From Streptomyces sp. NBC_00390 (lineage in GTDB: Bacteria > Actinomycetota > Actinomycetes > Streptomycetales > Streptomycetaceae), in assembly GCF_036057275.1 (NCBI RefSeq), contig NZ_CP107945.1, positions 7,998,001 through 8,062,000 of the forward strand: a stretch of 64,000 bases of DNA, in the 5' to 3' direction. Under the pieces are notes generated by a model. It saw only the letters and a list, made by a program, of their open reading frames with translations. It did no database searches and was not told the DNA's origin. The translations under genes and the position numbers were made by a program. Position 1 is the stretch's first letter. Every line of letters starts with the position of its first letter. Of this stretch, positions 43,423-52,230 are shown in pieces.

Positions 43423-43791
43423 ATGACGCAGAGGGGTCCCGGCGGGTATACGAGATACATGAATGGCACAGTCTGGCTCACCATGACCGTGATCGCACTG
43501 GTCTGCGTCGCGGTCGCCACCGGCGTACTGCTGGTCCGCGTGTTCAAGGCACGCAGACTGCTGCTCGCCGCCGGGATCCCGCTGCGGAGCAAGGCACTGT
43601 TCTGGTGCGCGGTGATCTACACACTCTCTCCCGTGGATCTTGTTCCCGACCCCGTGTACCTGGACGACATCGGCTTTCTGCTGATGGCGCTCCACTCCCT
43701 GCACAGCGCGGCTGTGGCCATCCGACGGCAGCCCGGAGGCGAGACCCACCGGGAAGCCGTCGCGGAATTCGGGAAGACCGGCAGCCTCTGA
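43423..43791 (+). CDS. DUF1232 (YkvA-type) membrane protein
   Basis: 122 residues from ATG 43423 (GGGAGA upstream; ATG 43459 matches homologues' usual start and is also plausible). One or two hydrophobic segments; the core LRSKALFWCAVIYTLSPVDL followed by VPDPVYLDDIGFLLMALHSL is the DUF1232 signature (Y-x-x-SP-D-x-x-PD). Function unknown. Confidence 0.85.
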   Translation: MTQRGPGGYTRYMNGTVWLTMTVIALVCVAVATGVLLVRVFKARRLLLAAGIPLRSKALFWCAVIYTLSPVDLVPDPVYLDDIGFLLMALHSLHSAAVAIRRQPGGETHREAVAEFGKTGSL

Positions 43792-43836
43792 GAGGCACCG
43801 CGCGACCAGGCGGGTGGGCGCGGTCTGCTGCACGAC

Positions 43837-45555
43837 TCACCCCAGCGCCGTTGCTGCGCCCCTGAGCAGCAGCCCGCACCCGAGCACGAGCACCACAGCG
43901 GCCGAGCCGAGCGGCGCCGCCCGCCGGGCCAGCGCAACGGCCCGGCCCCGAGGCCGCATCGCCAGCCTGCGCACCGTGGTGTCCCGCAACCGCACCACCG
44001 CGAATCCGGCGCCCGCCAGTGTGAGCGCCAGTCCTGCCCCGTACGCGAGGACCAGAAGGAACCCGAACCACGCCTGGCCGAGCGCGGCGGCGCCGACCAG
44101 GACGACCACCGCGGACGGGCTGGGGACCAGCCCGCCGGCCAGGCCGAGGAGGATGACCCCGCGCAGACCGGGGGCGGGAGGGGTGTGGCTGTGGTCATGG
44201 CTGTGGGGGTGGGGGTGGGTGTGCTCCTGTCCGGGACCCGCGGGAGTGCGCGCGGAGGCAGCATGTGCGGCGCCGTGCTCGAGGGGCCGAGCGGCGGTGA
44301 GAACGGGTACCCGTTCCTCGCGCTGCGGCGACTCGCCGCCCCCACCGGGCGTTTGCCCGTGCCCGTGTGAATGCCCATGGCCATGCCCGTGGTCATGATC
44401 GTGCCCGTGGGTATGGCCATGATCGTGCCCGTGGGTATGGCCATGATCGTGCCCGTGGGTATGTCCGTGCCCGTGGACGCTGTGGCGCCGGCGCCACGCC
44501 CTGCGCAGCAGCAGCGCCCCGGCGACCGCGACCAGGCTGCCGCTCGCGACCGACAGCCAGGACACGACGGTGGGCGCCGCCCGCCCCGCGGTGATCAGGG
44601 CGCCCAGGGCGAAGACGCCCAGGGTGTGGGTCATGGTCACCGATGCCGCGAGGGCGAGCATGTCACGCAGTGAGTTCCGGCCGCCTGCCGTGGCGGCAGC
44701 GGCCATCATGGTCTTGCCGTGGCCGGGCGCCAGCGCATGCAGGGCACCCAGCAGCAGGGACACACCGAGAGCGAACGCCCCGAAGCCGACGGTCAGTTCG
44801 TGCCGGGCCACCAGCCCCGTCAGTGCCTGCGCGAACCGGTCCGCTCCTCGCGGCAGCACGCCCGCCACCGGGGAGCCGCTGTCCTGCTTTCCGGCGTCGG
44901 CGAGAGCAGGTCCGCCGGGACGGACCGTGACGTCCGCCGACCGGTGGTCCGGCGGTGAGGCGAGCAGATCGTCGGGGTACGCGGTCAGCCGCCGGGAGAC
45001 GGAGTCCTGCGGCACGTCCGACGCCGCGAGCGTCATCAGATCGCCTTGCGCGGTGATCTCCCGCCAGCCCGCCCCGGTCGTGGCGTCCGCCGGGTGGTAC
45101 GCGAGCCTGATCCCCTCACCCCGCGGCAACGACGCCGTCAGCTCGCACGTCACACGCAAGGTCTGCAGTCCGGCCTGCCCTGGGCGTACTTGCGCCTTTG
45201 CGCTCCCGGCGGAGACTGACGACGACTGCGATGCCGAAGCCTCACTGCCGACCGTGAGCCGGGCGCCTGCGGCCGCACCGTCGCACCGGGTCCGGGCCCA
45301 TGCGGAGAGTTCGGCCGCCGCCAGCCGGTCGTCCCCGTCGGTGTCGATACGGGTCCGTTCCTGCGCGGCAGGAATCTCCGCCAGGTCCTCCACATGCGCC
45401 ACGCGCAGTTGTCCCGGAGCCACGACGAGGCCGTCGTACTGACTGACGGTGAAGTTCCCCAGCGGGTGTGCCTGTGCCGCCTGGGCGGGGAGCAGGACAA
45501 GAGCCGCCCCCGCCACCAGCGTGGCGAGCGCGCGAGCGGTGGTACGTCGCTTCAT
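43837..45555 (-). CDS. NicO/RcnA-type nickel/cobalt transporter with extracellular N-terminal domain and His-rich loop
   Basis: 572 residues. Signal peptide (residues 1-29, ending AQA), then an external domain to about residue 230 with HPLGNFTVSQYDGLVVAPGQ, a calcium-loop-like DTDGDDRLAAAEL and two cysteines. Helices follow: FGAFALGVSLLLGALHALAP, GHGKTMMAAAA, the HxH-bearing NicO core. A histidine loop of about 40 residues (GHTHGHDHGHTHGHDHGHTH pattern) is encoded by tandem DNA repeats near 44390-44460. Then come GLRGVILLGLAGGLVPSPSA and final helices. Metal efflux or delivery is likely. Its start overlaps the TPR gene stop (ATGA). Confidence 0.9.
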   Translation of the reverse strand: MKRRTTARALATLVAGAALVLLPAQAAQAHPLGNFTVSQYDGLVVAPGQLRVAHVEDLAEIPAAQERTRIDTDGDDRLAAAELSAWARTRCDGAAAGARLTVGSEASASQSSSVSAGSAKAQVRPGQAGLQTLRVTCELTASLPRGEGIRLAYHPADATTGAGWREITAQGDLMTLAASDVPQDSVSRRLTAYPDDLLASPPDHRSADVTVRPGGPALADAGKQDSGSPVAGVLPRGADRFAQALTGLVARHELTVGFGAFALGVSLLLGALHALAPGHGKTMMAAAATAGGRNSLRDMLALAASVTMTHTLGVFALGALITAGRAAPTVVSWLSVASGSLVAVAGALLLRRAWRRRHSVHGHGHTHGHDHGHTHGHDHGHTHGHDHDHGHGHGHSHGHGQTPGGGGESPQREERVPVLTAARPLEHGAAHAASARTPAGPGQEHTHPHPHSHDHSHTPPAPGLRGVILLGLAGGLVPSPSAVVVLVGAAALGQAWFGFLLVLAYGAGLALTLAGAGFAVVRLRDTTVRRLAMRPRGRAVALARRAAPLGSAAVVLVLGCGLLLRGAATALG

Positions 45556-46943
45556 GAATCCCCCCGGCGCCCGGACAGCGCGGACAGCGCGGACTTGGCT
45601 TCGCGTGCCCCGGTGGGCGAAAAGCCCGGGTTCAGTTCGAGTGCGGCGCGCAGATCGCGGCGGGCGGCCCGGTCGTCCCCGAGCGCGCGCTCGATCATGC
45701 CCCGGTGGAAGAGGAAGGAGGCACTGCGGTAGCCGGGCGACTTCGCCGTCGCCTTCTTCGCGAAGACCAGCGCCTCCCGGTCCTTGCCATTGGCATGCAG
45801 CGCCCAGGCGAGCGCGTCGGCCGTGTGGACGCTCTTGCGGCGGGCCCATTCGGCGCGCGCCGATGTCAGCGCCTCGCGGGCGTCGCCGTGGTCGGCCTCG
45901 ATGAGGGCCGACTCCAGGTCGGTGGCGACACCGTTGGCACGGGCCAGCCGGGTCCACGCGCTGACGAGTTCGTACTGCTCCTTGGCCTGCTTGCGCTGCC
46001 CGGCCGCCTCGCGCAGTTCGCCGAGAGCGGCGAGCTGTCCCGGAAGCGGGTACCGGCGTACGACCTCTTCGAGGTCGCTCAGCGCACGCTGCGTGTTGCC
46101 CTGCGCGGCATGGGCGAGGCCGCGCCCCTCCAGCGCCGGCACATGGTCCGGTTCGGCACGCAGCGCGGTCGCATAGTGATCCAGAGCTCGCCCGTACTGG
46201 CCCTGGCTCCAGGCCAGTCGGCCGAGCGCGGTGGCGACGTAGGCCACATCCGGGTCGCTGGCGGCGGAGTCCAGCGCACGCAGCAGAATCCGCCGCGCCC
46301 CCGTCACATCGCCGCGCAGCTCCAGTACATAGGCGTACCGCGTGAAGACCGGGATGCCGGGGCGTCGCCGGTCGGCGAGGCGCACCGCATCCTGCGCCTG
46401 TTCGTAGCGGCCGAGTTCGACGAGCGCGTCGACCCGGCTCGCCAGCGCCCGCTCGTTGTAGGGATTGACGCGCAGCGCCCGGTCCGCCTGGCCCAGTGCC
46501 GTGTCGAAGTCGTGCCGGGCGGCGGCCAGCGCCGCCCGGCCTGCGAGTGCCGCGTCGTTCTCGTCGGCCGGGCGCAGCTCCAGGGAGCGCTTGAACGCCT
46601 TCTCCGCCTGCGGATACCGCGTCGGATCTCCGCTGGTCCGAGCCTGCTCGACATACGCCGCGCCCAGCGTCGCCCATCCGGTGGCGTCCTTGGGCTGGCT
46701 GTGGAGGTGCTTCTGCAGGCCCTCGATGCCCTGCGCGAGGTCACCTGCCGTCAGCCGCTCGACGGGCACGGCTGCCGCGAGCACCTGCGCGGGCCGTCCC
46801 TCCGGTTCGGAGTCGCTGTCCGCCCCCATCACCACCGATGTGACGGTGAGCCCCACCGCAAGGGCCGCAGCCACAGCGATGCGCCCTCGCGGCCCGCGCC
46901 CTTTCCCGGGCGCTCGCGCGAACTGCGGCTTCCGTACCGGCAT
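45552..46943 (-). CDS. Membrane-anchored TPR protein
   Basis: 463 residues. A short basic cytoplasmic start, one membrane helix (about 22-41, IAVAAALAVGLTVTSVVMGA), then tetratricopeptide repeats from residue 68 on: GWATLGAAYVEQARTSGDPT, AEKAFKRSLELRPADEND, ALGQADRALRVNPYNERALA, RALDHYATALRAEPDHVPAL and more. Protein-protein scaffold outside the membrane. Translationally coupled to the NicO transporter, with the DUF4331 gene next upstream, an arrangement I recall as recurring in Streptomyces. Confidence 0.9.
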   Translation of the reverse strand: MPVRKPQFARAPGKGRGPRGRIAVAAALAVGLTVTSVVMGADSDSEPEGRPAQVLAAAVPVERLTAGDLAQGIEGLQKHLHSQPKDATGWATLGAAYVEQARTSGDPTRYPQAEKAFKRSLELRPADENDAALAGRAALAAARHDFDTALGQADRALRVNPYNERALASRVDALVELGRYEQAQDAVRLADRRRPGIPVFTRYAYVLELRGDVTGARRILLRALDSAASDPDVAYVATALGRLAWSQGQYGRALDHYATALRAEPDHVPALEGRGLAHAAQGNTQRALSDLEEVVRRYPLPGQLAALGELREAAGQRKQAKEQYELVSAWTRLARANGVATDLESALIEADHGDAREALTSARAEWARRKSVHTADALAWALHANGKDREALVFAKKATAKSPGYRSASFLFHRGMIERALGDDRAARRDLRAALELNPGFSPTGAREAKSALSALSGRRGDS

Positions 46944-46993
46944 GTGTCTCGCCTTTCTCGGTGGTCTCGGGGGACCTGGGGGTGTCGGGGGGC

Positions 46994-47038
46994 GGCCCGG
47001 CGGCGCCGCCGTGGGGGTACGGATGGCGCCGCCGGGCC
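46994..47038 (-). terminator. Hairpin between DUF4331 and TPR genes
   Basis: A perfect 14-bp stem GGCCCGGCGGCGCC/GGCGCCGCCGGGCC with a 17-base loop, 29 bases after the DUF4331 stop. It may reduce read-through so that the secreted protein is made in excess. Confidence 0.7.
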
Positions 47039-47066
47039 GGTCAGAAGTGCCGGATGCCCTGGCCGG

Positions 47067-48623
47067 TCAGTCGATCCAGGAGCGGCGTCCGGCGGGGCGG
47101 CGGCGCGAACGCAACCAGATCATCGCGAGGCCGACCACCAGCGCCCCCGCAGCCGCCGATGCCGCAGAGGCCAGCATCGTGGTGTTGTCCCACGACCCGG
47201 TGCCCCAGGACCCTCCGCCTGTGAGGCCCGTTGCGTTCTTCGTGGTCGAACTCGCGGCTGCCCGCGTGTCGGAGCCCGCGGCGGGCAGGGCGACGTAGGG
47301 GAAGGAGCGCTCGAACTTCTTGTCGTTCTTGTTGACCGCGTCACCCAAGTCGTTCTTGGAGCCGACGAGTTCACCCTCGACGACCTGCAAGGCGATGTCG
47401 ATCACGTCGTCCGTGAGCCGCCGCCCGTTCGGGAAGCCGGCCGTGTCGCCGTCCAGCACCCCCAGCCGCTTCGGCTTCGCGACCGGCTTGATGGAGGTGT
47501 TGAGCCGCAGCATCTCCGACGCCGTGACCCCCTCCACCTGGTTGAGGTCCTTCACGCCGGTCAGGAACACCGAGACGAGGTCGTCGCGGGGCTCCGCCGG
47601 AGCCTTGATCTTGTAGATCGCGTCAATGAGCTTCGGCAGCTCAGGCTCCGTGACGTTTTTCAGGAAGTCACCGTCGTTCTCGGGCGAGGAGGCGTTGAAC
47701 TTGTCCTTGTCCTTGACCGGGTTGACGACCTCGTTGACCAGGGGCATGCCGAGTCGCGACACCCGGGTCCACTCGCCGCCGGCGTTCTGCCGTTCCGTCG
47801 TCGCGTAGACGCCGATGACCGGCTGCTGCGCGGACTGCTGGAGATAGGCGGTCGGCACCTGCAGGGCGATCGTGTTGACGTTGTAGCCCTTGAGCGTGTC
47901 GTTCCCGACCTCGGACAGGTCACCTCCGTACAGGAGGTCGAAGACCCGCAGATCGAGGAAGAACGGGTCGTCGGCCTGGCCGGCGAAGGACTTCAGCCCG
48001 CCAGGGATCTTGTGGACGGCCTGGTCACGCAGCTTCTTGTAGTGCGGCATCGACGCCTTGCCGACGTTCGAGGGTGCGGCCGGCAGGTTCTTCGCCACCT
48101 TGTGGCTGGAGATCACCTTGCCGTGCTCGAGTCGCAGCAGGTCGATGTCGTAGGTCTGCGTGAAGTTGAGGTCCGGGTCGTCCAGGCTCTCGACCACACC
48201 CGTGTTGTAGAGGAAGGTGCGGTCGTTCTTGCGGTGGTCCTTGAACGTGAAGCGGTACAGCAGATCGTCCTTGGCGTCACCGTTGTTGTCGATGTGAAGG
48301 TCGTAGCGCGCGTCGTTGGCGAACGTGTAGAAGTTCGGCCCGCCGCCCGGCTCCTGCATCGGCAGCAGGTTCGCCACCAGCGTCGTCGAGTCGGGATGAT
48401 CAGGGCTGACGAACGCGTACACATCCGTGTTGTCGTACTGGGGTTGCCCCGATATCAGCGGGGCTTCCCGGTGGCTCGAGGCCACGGCCGTCTGAGGCTG
48501 CAGCACAGTCATCGCGGCGGCTGTGAGCCCCCCGGCGGCCAGCGCACCGCAGGTGAGCAGAGCGACGCTCCTGCGTCCCGGTCGAGTCCACCCGCTTCTG
48601 CCCATCGCGGTCATCGCATCCAT
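47067..48623 (-). CDS. Secreted DUF4331 family protein with C-terminal membrane anchor
   Basis: 518 residues. Signal peptide (SVALLTCGALAAGGLTAAAM), then the family start ASSHREAPLISGQPQYDNTD, VYAFVSPDHPDSTTLVANLL and LHIDNNGDAKDDLLYRFTF. A C-terminal helix near 485-505 (ASAASAAAGALVVGLAMIWL) followed by RSRRRPAGRR looks like a stop-transfer anchor. Function of DUF4331 is unknown; the neighbours suggest a metal-linked surface system. Confidence 0.93.
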   Translation of the reverse strand: MDAMTAMGRSGWTRPGRRSVALLTCGALAAGGLTAAAMTVLQPQTAVASSHREAPLISGQPQYDNTDVYAFVSPDHPDSTTLVANLLPMQEPGGGPNFYTFANDARYDLHIDNNGDAKDDLLYRFTFKDHRKNDRTFLYNTGVVESLDDPDLNFTQTYDIDLLRLEHGKVISSHKVAKNLPAAPSNVGKASMPHYKKLRDQAVHKIPGGLKSFAGQADDPFFLDLRVFDLLYGGDLSEVGNDTLKGYNVNTIALQVPTAYLQQSAQQPVIGVYATTERQNAGGEWTRVSRLGMPLVNEVVNPVKDKDKFNASSPENDGDFLKNVTEPELPKLIDAIYKIKAPAEPRDDLVSVFLTGVKDLNQVEGVTASEMLRLNTSIKPVAKPKRLGVLDGDTAGFPNGRRLTDDVIDIALQVVEGELVGSKNDLGDAVNKNDKKFERSFPYVALPAAGSDTRAAASSTTKNATGLTGGGSWGTGSWDNTTMLASAASAAAGALVVGLAMIWLRSRRRPAGRRSWID

Positions 48624-48800
48624 CCTTGTTCGTCATTCGGTTCCGATCTGGCTTGTTGTACGTCCAGTACGTGCGCGACCCCCGTCTTGTTCGGACATGA
48701 CCGCGACTACTTCGGCAATCCGTCCCGCGCGATGCCGGTCGCACCGTGCGACGGTGACGGAGTAGGCCTTCCCTTGGGCGAAGAAAGGCGGTGGGAGACG

Positions 48801-49670
48801 ATGCTGCCCCTGGTCGTGGGAATCGACGGTTCCGACTGCAGCCTCGAAGCGGTGGACTGGGCCGTGCGCGAGGCGGCGGTCCACGGCCTCTTTGTGCGCC
48901 TGGTGTACGCCTCCAGGTGGGAGCGGTACGAGGGCGTCTCGCCCGCGGACAGCCCCGATCGGCCCTCGGAACAGGTGCTGATCGACACGCTGGTCGCCGC
49001 CGCTGCCGAGCGTGCCCGCCGCGCAGACCCCGCTGTCGAGGTGGTCACCGACGTTCTCGCGGAGGACACCGTGACCACCCTGGTGAACGAGAGCCACCAC
49101 GCGGCGATGCTGGTCACCGGATCCCGCGGCCGGGGAGGGCTCAAGGACCGGCTGCTGGGATCGGTGTCGCTGGGTGTGGCGGCGCGTGCCCACTGCCCGG
49201 TGGTCGTGGTGCGAGGAGACAGAGCCGGGTGGGAAACGACCGGCCGGCCCGTCCTGCTGGGCGTCCCCGACCCTGACGAGGGATCGAGCGCCATCCGGTA
49301 CGCGTTCCAGGAGGCCGCGGCGCGTGGCTGCCGACTGGAGGCCGTGCGGGCATGGCGTACCCCGCTGTTCAAGGCCCTTGGTCACCCGCGGGCGCCGGGC
49401 GGATCCGGTGCGGACGGTCAGGAAGCAGCGGCCGACAGGATCGACGCGGCTGTCGCCGACGGTGCACAGGAGCACCCGGGGCTCGCGCTGCACCGCACCA
49501 CCGCCGAAGGCCCGGCACACAAGGTGCTGGTGCAGGGCAGCGCTGCTGCGGGCCTGGTTGTCGTCGGAGCGCGCCGCAGACACGGTCACGGCGGCCTCCA
49601 ACTCGGCAGGGTGGCGCACGCGGTGCTCCATCACAGTGAATGCCCCGTCGCCGTGGTGCCGGATGTGTGA
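48801..49670 (+). CDS. Tandem-domain universal stress protein (UspA family) 1
   Basis: 289 residues from ATG 48801 (GGGAGA upstream). Two Usp repeats: residues 1-140 (VVGIDGSDCSLEAVDWAVRE through VTGSRGRGGLKDRLLGSVSL) and 148-289 (LLGVPDPDEGSSAIRYAFQE through VVGARRRHGHGGLQLGRVAH). The first repeat has the ATP-binding G-x2-G-x9-GS pattern approximately intact; the second is degenerate. Paired with another Usp gene 166 bases downstream. Confidence 0.93.
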   Translation: MLPLVVGIDGSDCSLEAVDWAVREAAVHGLFVRLVYASRWERYEGVSPADSPDRPSEQVLIDTLVAAAAERARRADPAVEVVTDVLAEDTVTTLVNESHHAAMLVTGSRGRGGLKDRLLGSVSLGVAARAHCPVVVVRGDRAGWETTGRPVLLGVPDPDEGSSAIRYAFQEAAARGCRLEAVRAWRTPLFKALGHPRAPGGSGADGQEAAADRIDAAVADGAQEHPGLALHRTTAEGPAHKVLVQGSAAAGLVVVGARRRHGHGGLQLGRVAHAVLHHSECPVAVVPDV

Positions 49671-49711
49671 CACCGGGCGGTGCCGCGGCCGCTGCCGGTC
49701 TTCGGAGGGCT

Positions 49712-49725
49712 GGGGCCCGGGCCCC
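49712..49725. repeat. Perfect palindrome GGGGCCCGGGCCCC
   Basis: 14-bp GC palindrome between the two universal stress genes, 42 bases after the first stop. Terminator or operator cannot be told apart. Confidence 0.4.
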
Positions 49726-49836
49726 GTTCACTGGGCGTGAAGCCCTGAATCGCGCCCTTTCCACTGAGTGAGTAATTTCTTGATCAGGCGCCCTCGTGCA
49801 CGGATGCCTGTGACAGCCCGAGGCAAGGAGAGCAAC

Positions 49837-50718
49837 ATGTCCCGACCCGTCGCAGTGGGAGTGGACGGCTCCGACGAGAGCCTGACGGCTCTGGACTGGG
49901 CAGCGGACGAGGCCGCGGCGCGTGGGACCACCCTCCGGCTGGTGTACGCGTCGCGATGGCAGGAGCACCAGCTCGCGGCCGTCAAACCGATCCGCGAGAC
50001 CAGGGACGACGAGGCTCAGAGCCTGCTCGACGCGATGGAGAAGCGCGTTCAGAAGCGGCGGCCGAACGTCGTCACGGTCACCGAGGAGGTCGAGGATGCC
50101 CCCGCCCGTGTGCTGGTGGCCGCCGCCGCCGACGACGCGGGCCTGCTGGTCATGGGTTCACACGGACTCAGCGGTGCCGTGGGCTTCCTGGTCGGGTCCG
50201 TGGGGCAGGAGGTCGTGGGGGATGCGAAGCACCCGGTGGTCCTGGTCCGATCGGGTTACTCCGAGCACGGGGCCGGCGCCGCCGGAGGCGAGGAACGCCG
50301 CGGAGTCGTCCTCGGTCTGGACGTACATGACGTGAGGGACGAACTCCTTGACTTCGCCTTCGATTTCGCGGCGCGGCACGGCGTGCCGCTGCACATCCTG
50401 AACTCCTGGCACTTCCCGGCCTTCCGTCACCATGCGGGGGCTTCCGGCGGTGCGGACGCCGACTCGGGTACCAGGGCGGAGAGAGAGTCGGCGCTGTCGG
50501 ACGCCGTACGCCCCTACCGGGACAAGTTCCCGCACGTGGAGGTGTCCGAGAAGGCCGCACCTGGCCGGGCGGCCGGCCATCTTGTCGACGCGGCGGCGAA
50601 CGCGGGACTCGTGGTCGTCGGCCGTCGCCGGGCCGCGTCGGGCTCCCACATCGGATCGGTCACCCACGCCGTGATCCACCATGCCCCCTGCCCCGTGGCC
50701 GTCGTCCCGCATGCCTGA
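49837..50718 (+). CDS. Tandem-domain universal stress protein (UspA family) 2
   Basis: 293 residues from ATG 49837 (AAGGAGAG upstream). Two repeats: VAVGVDGSDESLTALDWAAD to LVMGSHGLSGAVGFLVGSVG, and VVLGLDVHDVRDELLDFAFD to VVGRRRAASGSHIGSVTHAV. The first contains the near-consensus GSHGLSG ATP loop. Similarity to the previous gene suggests a tandem duplication. Such proteins rise in stationary phase, low oxygen and other stresses. Confidence 0.93.
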   Translation: MSRPVAVGVDGSDESLTALDWAADEAAARGTTLRLVYASRWQEHQLAAVKPIRETRDDEAQSLLDAMEKRVQKRRPNVVTVTEEVEDAPARVLVAAAADDAGLLVMGSHGLSGAVGFLVGSVGQEVVGDAKHPVVLVRSGYSEHGAGAAGGEERRGVVLGLDVHDVRDELLDFAFDFAARHGVPLHILNSWHFPAFRHHAGASGGADADSGTRAERESALSDAVRPYRDKFPHVEVSEKAAPGRAAGHLVDAAANAGLVVVGRRRAASGSHIGSVTHAVIHHAPCPVAVVPHA

Positions 50719-50771
50719 CGACGAGCAGGGTGACACCTGGTGACGCTGTGCACCCTGCGTCACTGCACTCC

Positions 50772-51101
50772 TCACAGGGCCGCACAGCCGGGGCGCCCGG
50801 CGGACCGGTGGCCCCTCCGCAGCCGCCCGTACCGGCAGCACCTCGAACGGTCCCGCTGTCCGCGCTCCAGCCCGAGCAGGGCGTACCCGCGGCATCCGCG
50901 CCAATGCGACGCGGGGATGCCGATGCGCCGTCCACCGTGGGCGATCAGCGTGTTGACCGGCGCCATGGGGTCCGCGCCCATCACCTTGGCGATGACGACA
51001 CCGGCCACCAGGGGCACGAGAACGCCCGCGAGGGCCGTGCCGGTGGCGGTCACGTGCCGCATACGGCGGCTGCGGGGTGAGCAGGGAGTCATGGCCGTCA
51101 T
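50772..51101 (-). CDS. Possible small membrane protein, possibly decayed
   Basis: A frame from ATG 51101 without a ribosome binding site. The first 55 codons show strong Streptomyces codon bias and encode a membrane-like segment (TGTALAGVLVPLVAGVVIAK, then VMGADPMAPVNTLIAHGG). The rest is Arg-rich and poorly biased. It may be a short membrane protein or the start of a degraded one. Confidence 0.35.
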   Translation of the reverse strand: MTAMTPCSPRSRRMRHVTATGTALAGVLVPLVAGVVIAKVMGADPMAPVNTLIAHGGRRIGIPASHWRGCRGYALLGLERGQRDRSRCCRYGRLRRGHRSAGRPGCAAL

Positions 51102-51317
51102 TCGATCAGGCACGGGGCGGGAGGGGATCGGCCGGCGTACTCAGGAAGCCCTGCATCGGATACTCACCTGGAACTGCTGCCGCCGGCTCGCACCGTGCGG
51201 TACCGGGACGGTCGGAAATACAATGAACCCGCACTGTACGAGCCCAGCTGAACCCGTCCACAGTGCCCTACAGCAGTGGCCGGGCCAGTGGCCTTCGGGC
51301 GTATCTCGGAGAGGTCT

Positions 51318-52178
51318 ATGACCCGGCGTCGTCCCATACGGTCGGCGACCGCCGACGATCTGCTGAGCACGCTCGGCCAGCTCACCGACCGCGTCCGGCA
51401 GGGCGCGGAGCGGCAGAAGGTCCGCGTCGAGCTGGCCGAGGCCCTGCAGCGCGCCACACTGCCGGCCGGTCTTCCGTCGCCGGGCTGTCTGAGTGTCGCC
51501 GCCCGGTACGCGCCGGCACGCAACGGCCTGGACATAGGCGGGGACTGGTACGACGGTTTCGTCCTGCCCGACGGCTCTCTCGGCTTCTCGATCGGCGACG
51601 TACAGGGCCACGGCGTCGAGGCCGCGGCGTTCATGGGGCAGGTCCGCATCGGGTTGCGAGCCGTCGCCATCGCCACCACCGACCCCGGCGAGATCCTCGG
51701 ACGGGCCAACGACCTCCTGCTCTCGGTGGACCATGGGCTTTTCGCGACCTGCAGCTTCCTGCGCTTCGACCCGGTCACGGCGGAGTTGCAGAGCGCGCGC
51801 GCAGGACATGTGCCCGCCGTGTGGGCGACAGCGAGCGGGGAAGGCGGGGTGGCCGAGGACGAGGGTGGCGTGCCCCTTGGGATCCTGCCCGGAGAGAAGT
51901 ACCCCGTGGCACGGCGGCGACTGCTGCCCGGCGACGCGTACGTCCTGCTCACGGACGGCGTCGTGGAAGGACCCTCGTACCCCATCGAGGCGGGCCTGGA
52001 CGCGGTGGCCGGCCTGGTCCGCTCCGGCGTGCGGTCCGGCGTGGGGGCGGGGGAACTGGCCTCCCACGTGATGGGGGTGGCGGAGCTCAACGACCACACC
52101 GACGACGCCGCCGTCCTGGTGTTGCTCCACCGTCCGCAGGAAGCAGCCGCGGGAGACCCGCCGGCCGGCCCTCGGTAG
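51318..52178 (+). CDS. Stand-alone SpoIIE/PP2C phosphatase
   Basis: 286 residues from ATG 51318 (GGAGAGG upstream). A short helical N-terminus (LTDRVRQGAERQKVRVELAE, then ALQRATLPAGLPSPG) leads into the PP2C domain: RNGLDIGGDWYDGFVLPDGS, FSIGDVQGHGVEAAAFMGQV, SARAGHVPAVWA and YVLLTDGVVEGP, with the metal-binding aspartates in place. No sensor domain of its own; followed 52 bases later by a MASE1 sensor protein without output. Confidence 0.92.
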   Translation: MTRRRPIRSATADDLLSTLGQLTDRVRQGAERQKVRVELAEALQRATLPAGLPSPGCLSVAARYAPARNGLDIGGDWYDGFVLPDGSLGFSIGDVQGHGVEAAAFMGQVRIGLRAVAIATTDPGEILGRANDLLLSVDHGLFATCSFLRFDPVTAELQSARAGHVPAVWATASGEGGVAEDEGGVPLGILPGEKYPVARRRLLPGDAYVLLTDGVVEGPSYPIEAGLDAVAGLVRSGVRSGVGAGELASHVMGVAELNDHTDDAAVLVLLHRPQEAAAGDPPAGPR

Positions 52179-52230
52179 ATCGCGAACGCCGCTAGCGCGT
52201 GTCAGAGCGACGCGGGCGTGAGGACGTTGT

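Noticed and set aside
44390..44470. Tandem repeat in the NicO gene as an inserted repeat element
   Set aside because: The repeat is in frame and simply encodes the histidine loop usual for NicO/RcnA transporters.
45705..48800. Long + strand open frame antisense to the TPR and DUF4331 genes, running into the first universal stress gene
   Set aside because: Only its last 289 codons match a family (UspA), with their own ribosome binding site at 48801; the rest is a shadow of the minus-strand genes.
48640..49840. Hypoxia (DevR/OsdR) boxes in front of the universal stress genes
   Set aside because: Looked for GGGAC-N-GTCCC-type palindromes because such genes are often hypoxia-controlled; only a generic GC palindrome at 49712-49725 was found.
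51141..52130. Minus-strand frames over the 51318 phosphatase
   Set aside because: No recognisable motif, and the + strand has intact PP2C metal-binding motifs.
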